A stretch of DNA of 17,654 nt from CAYMUN01 sp964440265. Its GTDB lineage: Bacteria; Patescibacteriota; Saccharimonadia; Saccharimonadales; UBA4665. The translations under genes were made by a program, and so were the position numbers. The number at the start of each line of letters is the position of its first letter. Position 1 is the stretch's first letter. The stretch is taken from contig CAYTRU010000019.1 of NCBI GenBank assembly GCA_964440265.1, positions 1 through 17,654 on the forward strand, in the 5' to 3' direction. Below are positions 14,704 to 17,654 of this stretch, one piece after another. The notes below the pieces were generated by a model. That model did no database searches and was not told the DNA's origin. It saw nothing but the letters and a program-made list of their open reading frames with translations.

Positions 14704-15552
14704 TTACCGGATGCCGAAGTAGGCAAAAATCTCTAATAGACCATGGTCATTGACAGTCGAAGCGTGAAAATAATGGTTTGGGCCTTTTTGGGTGGCCAGC
14801 CGCCGCAATGTCTCATTTGGACCAACGGTGGCTGCATAACCACATAGTTCCATGAAATTCCAGTCAGCTGGCGAATCGCCGATGCCCAGCACCTCTTCCA
14901 AGCCAACCTCTAATCGGGTGGCCACTTGCCGAGCAGCTCGCGCTTTGGAGATACCAGGTGCCGTGATAACACAAGGCCTCTTGGGCATGATACGTGGATG
15001 GTGCGACCAGATGTAATGGACAGCTGTACCTAGCCGTTTCACTTGGCTCTCAATCCGCGGCATGTCCGATTCATCATTCGCAAAGCTAATGATTTTTATC
15101 ACATCAAGCGCTTGAACTGTTTCTGCCAAAGAATCAACAACAGTAGGTTCCAGCATCAATAGTTCAGACCGCCGCCTGGTAAATGCTGGCTCTAGACCTT
15201 GGCGAACATAGTAAGTTGTGGGTGTATAAACTTCGGTGTAAGCAGTGTCATGAGCTAAATAATTACGAACGGTTGCTGGGTGAATCACGTGCTGCTCAAT
15301 GATTTGTGGCTTGCCTGAGGGGTCGATAATTAGCGCCCCACTATCTGTAATATGTGGATTAGCAAGCTTGGCTTGGCTAATAATTCCCTCAATCGCCGAC
15401 CAATATTTAGCGCTGCATAGTACGATCGGCATGCCGTGCCGCCGAACTTGCGCCAAAGCTGCAATGATATCTGAATGGGGAAGCGGAAAGTTTATGCCCG
15501 GCTGCTTGCCCACCATGACGCCATCGACATCGGTAATAATTGCTTTGATCAT
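14704..15552 (-). CDS. HAD-superfamily phosphatase, Cof/IIB-like
   Basis: This 282-residue protein has the four HAD motifs: DVDGV (Asp8 nucleophile, Asp10 acid/base), VLCSAKY (44-50, Ser47 of motif II), GISKARA (200-206, Lys203) and GIGDSPADWNFM (223-234, Asp226 and Asp230 for Mg2+). The roughly 110-residue cap between motifs II and III is of C2 size, as in Cof-type sugar phosphatases and sucrose- or mannosyl-phosphoglycerate phosphatases. The substrate cannot be told. The ATG at 15552 has no visible Shine-Dalgarno sequence, and no good promoter was found in the 98 bases up to tRNA-His, so it may be transcribed with the tRNA. Its TAA faces the oxidoreductase TGA across three bases. Confidence 0.88.
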   Translation of the reverse strand: MIKAIITDVDGVMVGKQPGINFPLPHSDIIAALAQVRRHGMPIVLCSAKYWSAIEGIISQAKLANPHITDSGALIIDPSGKPQIIEQHVIHPATVRNYLAHDTAYTEVYTPTTYYVRQGLEPAFTRRRSELLMLEPTVVDSLAETVQALDVIKIISFANDESDMPRIESQVKRLGTAVHYIWSHHPRIMPKRPCVITAPGISKARAARQVATRLEVGLEEVLGIGDSPADWNFMELCGYAATVGPNETLRRLATQKGPNHYFHASTVNDHGLLEIFAYFGIR

Positions 15553-15650
15553 CGATTGCGTTTTGGCTTTGATAAGAGCGGGCGGCGTGGGCTTACCATA
15601 GGCTTCATAATGTTAAGCGTACTTATTAGATAACCGTCATCACTGGAATT

Positions 15651-15728
15651 TGGGGTGCCTGATGGGACTTGAACCCACGGCCTTCGGAACCACAACCCGA
15701 CGCTCTAACCAACTGAGCTACAGGCACC
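15651..15728 (-). tRNA. tRNA-His (anticodon GTG)
   Basis: Reading the minus strand, the gene starts GGTGCCTG, which pairs fully with CAGGCACC and so includes the extra G(-1) opposite C73 that marks tRNA-His. The D-arm is GCTC-loop-GAGC, the anticodon arm is TCGGG-TTGTGGT-TCCGA with anticodon GTG, and the T-arm is GTGGG-TTCAAGT-CCCAT. The 3' CCA is encoded at 15653-15651. Confidence 0.97.
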
Positions 15729-15756
15729 ACGTATTTTTGATTCCAGAACAGAGGTG

Positions 15757-15785
15757 ATTATAGCTCAAAACCTAGCTTCCTACAA
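15757..15785 (-). promoter_or_regulatory. Promoter of tRNA-His
   Basis: The minus strand has a consensus TATAAT at 15762-15757 and, 17 bases further up, TTGTAG at 15785-15780 (first three bases of the -35 consensus). The predicted transcript start near 15750 leaves about 21 bases before the tRNA. No intrinsic terminator is seen after the tRNA. Confidence 0.65.
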
Positions 15786-15805
15786 CTACAGTTACTGGGA
15801 AAGCG

Positions 15806-16720
15806 TCAATCTGCCGGCTTGATAGAACCGATGATCTTCTCTAAGTCTGACTGATAGACCTTTAGATCTAACTTGTCCAGCAGTTTTTGGGCACTTTTAG
15901 GGTCAGTAAGGGCTTTGCTATAATCGATGTCCTGCAAAGCCATGACAAGGTACACATCCGTCTTATCCTTAAACACCCCGATATATATGATATCCTTACC
16001 ATCCTGGTTAATGGCACAGAGGTTAACATCGCTGTTGGCATAATCATTGTGTACCGAAAAGGCCTTGGGTGCTGTGTGCGGACAGGTCTGGAAGCGCCTG
16101 TACGCAACTTCACCACCCCTGTCGAACGATACCGAGGTGATATAGAGAGTTAGCGGGTATTTTTTGTCTTTTGATACTTTAGACACTAATTTTTTGGAGG
16201 GTGAAGTTGAGCTTGTAAAGTCAGCGGTGGTTTTATCGGTATCTAGCAGATTTTTTACCTCATAACGGGAATAAAAGCTCAAAGTATATTTTGAGCCCTT
16301 ACCATTATCATAGGTAATTGTCTTCCAGCTGCTTAAGAGGCCGGATGCTAGCACACCGATAAGGAGGCCGACCAAGATCACGACCACGCCGATGCTTATG
16401 AAAATCCGTTTTTTGAATTGCGCTTTTCTCTCGAGTGCTAAGGCATCTGCTTGACTAAAGCCGGAGGTCGACGAGGCAATAATCGGAATTGGCACGGGCC
16501 CAGGTAACGATGGCGGCTCCAGAGAGTTTTGGTCGGGCTGGATGACAGAGCTAGCCGTTGGCGATAAGTTTTCGGCTGGTGGTGCGGGACTGGGAGGCTG
16601 GGAATCCGGTGGAGAAACGGGCGCAGGTGGCGATATAGCATTATCGATTGGAGGTGTAGGCAGCTCAGCAGCAAGTGGTTGGTCCGGCGGAAAAGGCTGG
16701 GGCTGATTCTGAGGATCCAT
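15806..16720 (-). CDS. Proline-rich single-pass membrane protein with outer domain
   Basis: I do not recognise a named family. The protein has 304 residues from the ATG at 16720 (306 from an in-frame GTG at 16726). Residues 1-80 (numbered from the GTG) are a low-complexity Pro/Ser/Gln-rich segment without positive charge; KAQFKKR (101-107) leads into one hydrophobic helix (about 108-131). Positive-inside logic puts the proline-rich part in the cytoplasm and residues 132-306 outside. The outer domain has two cysteines, Cys215 and Cys237, which could form a disulfide, and ends in a Lys/Leu-rich helix. This layout is common among Saccharibacteria hypothetical proteins. An extended -10 box ends 11 bases before the ATG and there is no Shine-Dalgarno sequence. 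Confidence 0.8.
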   Translation of the reverse strand: MDPQNQPQPFPPDQPLAAELPTPPIDNAISPPAPVSPPDSQPPSPAPPAENLSPTASSVIQPDQNSLEPPSLPGPVPIPIIASSTSGFSQADALALERKAQFKKRIFISIGVVVILVGLLIGVLASGLLSSWKTITYDNGKGSKYTLSFYSRYEVKNLLDTDKTTADFTSSTSPSKKLVSKVSKDKKYPLTLYITSVSFDRGGEVAYRRFQTCPHTAPKAFSVHNDYANSDVNLCAINQDGKDIIYIGVFKDKTDVYLVMALQDIDYSKALTDPKSAQKLLDKLDLKVYQSDLEKIIGSIKPAD

Positions 16721-16726
16721 AATCAC

Positions 16727-16760
16727 TTTAGATCATAGCACACAAGCATAAGAATCTTGA
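16727..16760 (-). promoter_or_regulatory. Promoter with near-leaderless start for the proline-rich protein
   Basis: The minus strand carries an extended -10 box TGCTATGAT at 16740-16732 with a weak -35 (TCAAGA, 16760-16755, 17-base spacing). The predicted transcript start near 16725 lies at the GTG (16726) and five bases before the ATG (16720), leaving no room for a ribosome binding site. Confidence 0.55.
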
Positions 16761-16823
16761 AAATCAGCGATCGAAGCTGCGTGTGGCAGAGTAGGGCCGA
16801 AGCCGTGCACTAGCGCAGAAATC

Positions 16824-17486
16824 TTACGCACTTGGTACGAGTTCCGGACAAGCAACTATTGGTACTACTTCGACTTTGTTAGCGATGGCTAGTAGTGCCG
16901 CCGAAACGTCAACGACTGCCTGCACCAAGCCTTCACGTTGCCCGGCCGGTATACTGGCTAGACCTCGAGCGTATAAATCGTATGGTTGATCTGCTGCTGC
17001 TTGGTGAAAGTGTACCGCTGGTTGTGTTGGTTCCGGTTTCAGTTCCGCCATACCAAACACGGAGCGCCGGCTTCCGGGCGTCAGATAGTGTAGCTTTACA
17101 ACTGCACGGCCATCAGGCACACGCCTTTCTACCGAAACATTTGGCAGGCCTTGGCCATGAAGGGAGATATTATCTTTGGTATGTCTGATTGAGATTTCAG
17201 CCTTTGTGTGGCTGATGCGACCATCAGATACGCGAATACGCGGATGAGTGAGAAGCTCAGGGGTTGCAGGGTCAAATCGCGTAGCTATGGCTCCAACTGC
17301 CGCTGACAACCGGCTTTTTTGGTCTTCTAGCAATGCATCTCCTCGGTTGATAAAACGCCCAAGTCGTAAGCCATCGACCAGCCTAAGTCCAAGACTATCT
17401 CTATCGTGAAGCCTCTGCTGAGTCATTTTTACAAATAACTGAGCAGCTCTGTCCTGTTCGATACGTACGGCCTTTGGTCCAAGCAT
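16824..17486 (-). CDS. Hypothetical protein, 220 residues, not recognised
   Basis: No family is recognised. The protein is soluble-looking: no signal peptide and no transmembrane helix, rich in Arg, Ala and Val, with a C-terminal hydrophobic-helix-like stretch (GLVQAVVDVSAALLAIANKVEVVPIVACPE, described here only by position 186-215). Many His and Arg residues lie between 80 and 145. A good promoter ends seven bases before the ATG at 17486, which supports this frame over the overlapping plus-strand frames. It may be co-transcribed with the proline-rich membrane protein 97-103 bases downstream, although that gene has its own candidate promoter. Coding status is likely but not certain. Confidence 0.65.
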   Translation of the reverse strand: MLGPKAVRIEQDRAAQLFVKMTQQRLHDRDSLGLRLVDGLRLGRFINRGDALLEDQKSRLSAAVGAIATRFDPATPELLTHPRIRVSDGRISHTKAEISIRHTKDNISLHGQGLPNVSVERRVPDGRAVVKLHYLTPGSRRSVFGMAELKPEPTQPAVHFHQAAADQPYDLYARGLASIPAGQREGLVQAVVDVSAALLAIANKVEVVPIVACPELVPSA

Positions 17487-17522
17487 GGAGCATATTATGC
17501 ATAGTTACCTAGTAAAGGTCAA
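17487..17522 (-). promoter_or_regulatory. Sigma70-type promoter with leaderless start for the 220-residue gene
   Basis: On the minus strand TTGACC (17522-17517) is followed after exactly 17 bases by CATAAT (17499-17494). Seven bases later comes the ATG at 17486, so the predicted transcript starts at or one base before the start codon. There is no Shine-Dalgarno sequence. Confidence 0.65.
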
Positions 17523-17572
17523 GTTGCTAATTTATGCCAGAGAGTTTCTGGTGCGTCAGTAAAGGTGTAGTA

Positions 17573-17649
17573 TGGTGCCCCGGGTAGGATTTGAACCTAC
17601 GACCTTAGGCTTAGAAGTCCTCTGCTCTATCCAGCTGAGCTACCGGGGC
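17573..17649 (-). tRNA. tRNA-Arg (anticodon TCT)
   Basis: The minus strand gives acceptor GCCCCGG pairing with CCGGGGC, D-arm GCTC-loop-GAGC, anticodon loop CTTCTAA (TCT), T-arm GTAGG-TTCAAAT-CCTAC and encoded ACCA (17576-17573). The anticodon stem GAGGA/GCCTA has only three Watson-Crick pairs, with G-A at the top (27-43) and A-G next to the loop (31-39). All other parts are normal, so it is probably functional. Confidence 0.93.
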
Positions 17650-17654
17650 AAAAC

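Noticed and set aside
16895..17188. Plus-strand open frame of 97 codons opposite the 220-residue gene
   Set aside because: It has no ribosome binding site or promoter, while the minus-strand frame is longer and has a well-spaced promoter right at its start.
1..17654. Alternative genetic code (UGA as Gly, as in Gracilibacteria/Absconditabacteria)
   Set aside because: TGA ends ilvC, ilvD, leuC, leuD, sufD and others exactly where the families end, and no in-frame TGA interrupts a conserved gene.
1..17654. CRISPR array, insertion sequence, prophage or integrase next to the tRNA genes
   Set aside because: No regularly spaced repeats, transposase or integrase genes, or tRNA-end duplications were seen.

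Overview
The window is a gene-dense stretch (no gene-free stretch over about 115 bases) of a bacterial chromosome with the standard genetic code; TGA ends several clear genes, for example at 459-461, 2264-2266 and 5635-5637. Two tRNA genes with encoded CCA, a compact SUF cluster, a proline-rich single-pass surface protein and very short intergenic gaps fit a Patescibacteria/CPR genome, with Saccharibacteria (TM7) my leading guess. That assignment is an inference from gene style, not proven by a marker gene. The unusual point is that such genomes normally lack branched-chain amino acid synthesis, and here most of it is present.

Plus strand, 1-8082: one tightly packed operon. It holds the 3' end of ilvC (cut by the window edge), then ilvD, leuA, a PPC/DUF296-domain protein, leuC, leuD, leuB and a Sua5/YciO/YrdC-family protein. 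Many junctions are ATGA overlaps, so translation is probably coupled. IlvC, LeuA, LeuC, LeuD and LeuB all read like Bacteroidota-type enzymes, and the KARI is also like the fungal mitochondrial form. This suggests the pathway was acquired from such a donor.

Minus strand, 13685-8079 (read right to left): ilvE, a small CxxC protein of DUF1858 type, then sufC, sufB, a minimal sufD, sufS and a compact sufU. The two operons converge, and their last stop codons overlap in a single CTAG. IlvD and LeuCD need Fe-S clusters, and IlvE performs the last transamination. The whole 13.6 kb block can therefore be read as one metabolic module: branched-chain amino acid synthesis plus the machinery that supplies its cofactors.

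Right part, 13647-17654: a divergent promoter region with twin extended -10 boxes and a palindrome, a zinc-independent quinone oxidoreductase (plus), a convergent Cof-type HAD phosphatase (minus), tRNA-His(GTG) (minus), a proline-rich membrane-anchored protein (minus), an unrecognised 220-residue protein (minus) and tRNA-Arg(TCT) (minus). Several minus-strand genes have a good -10 box only 6-11 bases before the start codon and no Shine-Dalgarno sequence, which points to leaderless or nearly leaderless mRNAs.

No CRISPR array, insertion sequence, integrase or convincing intrinsic terminator was seen.
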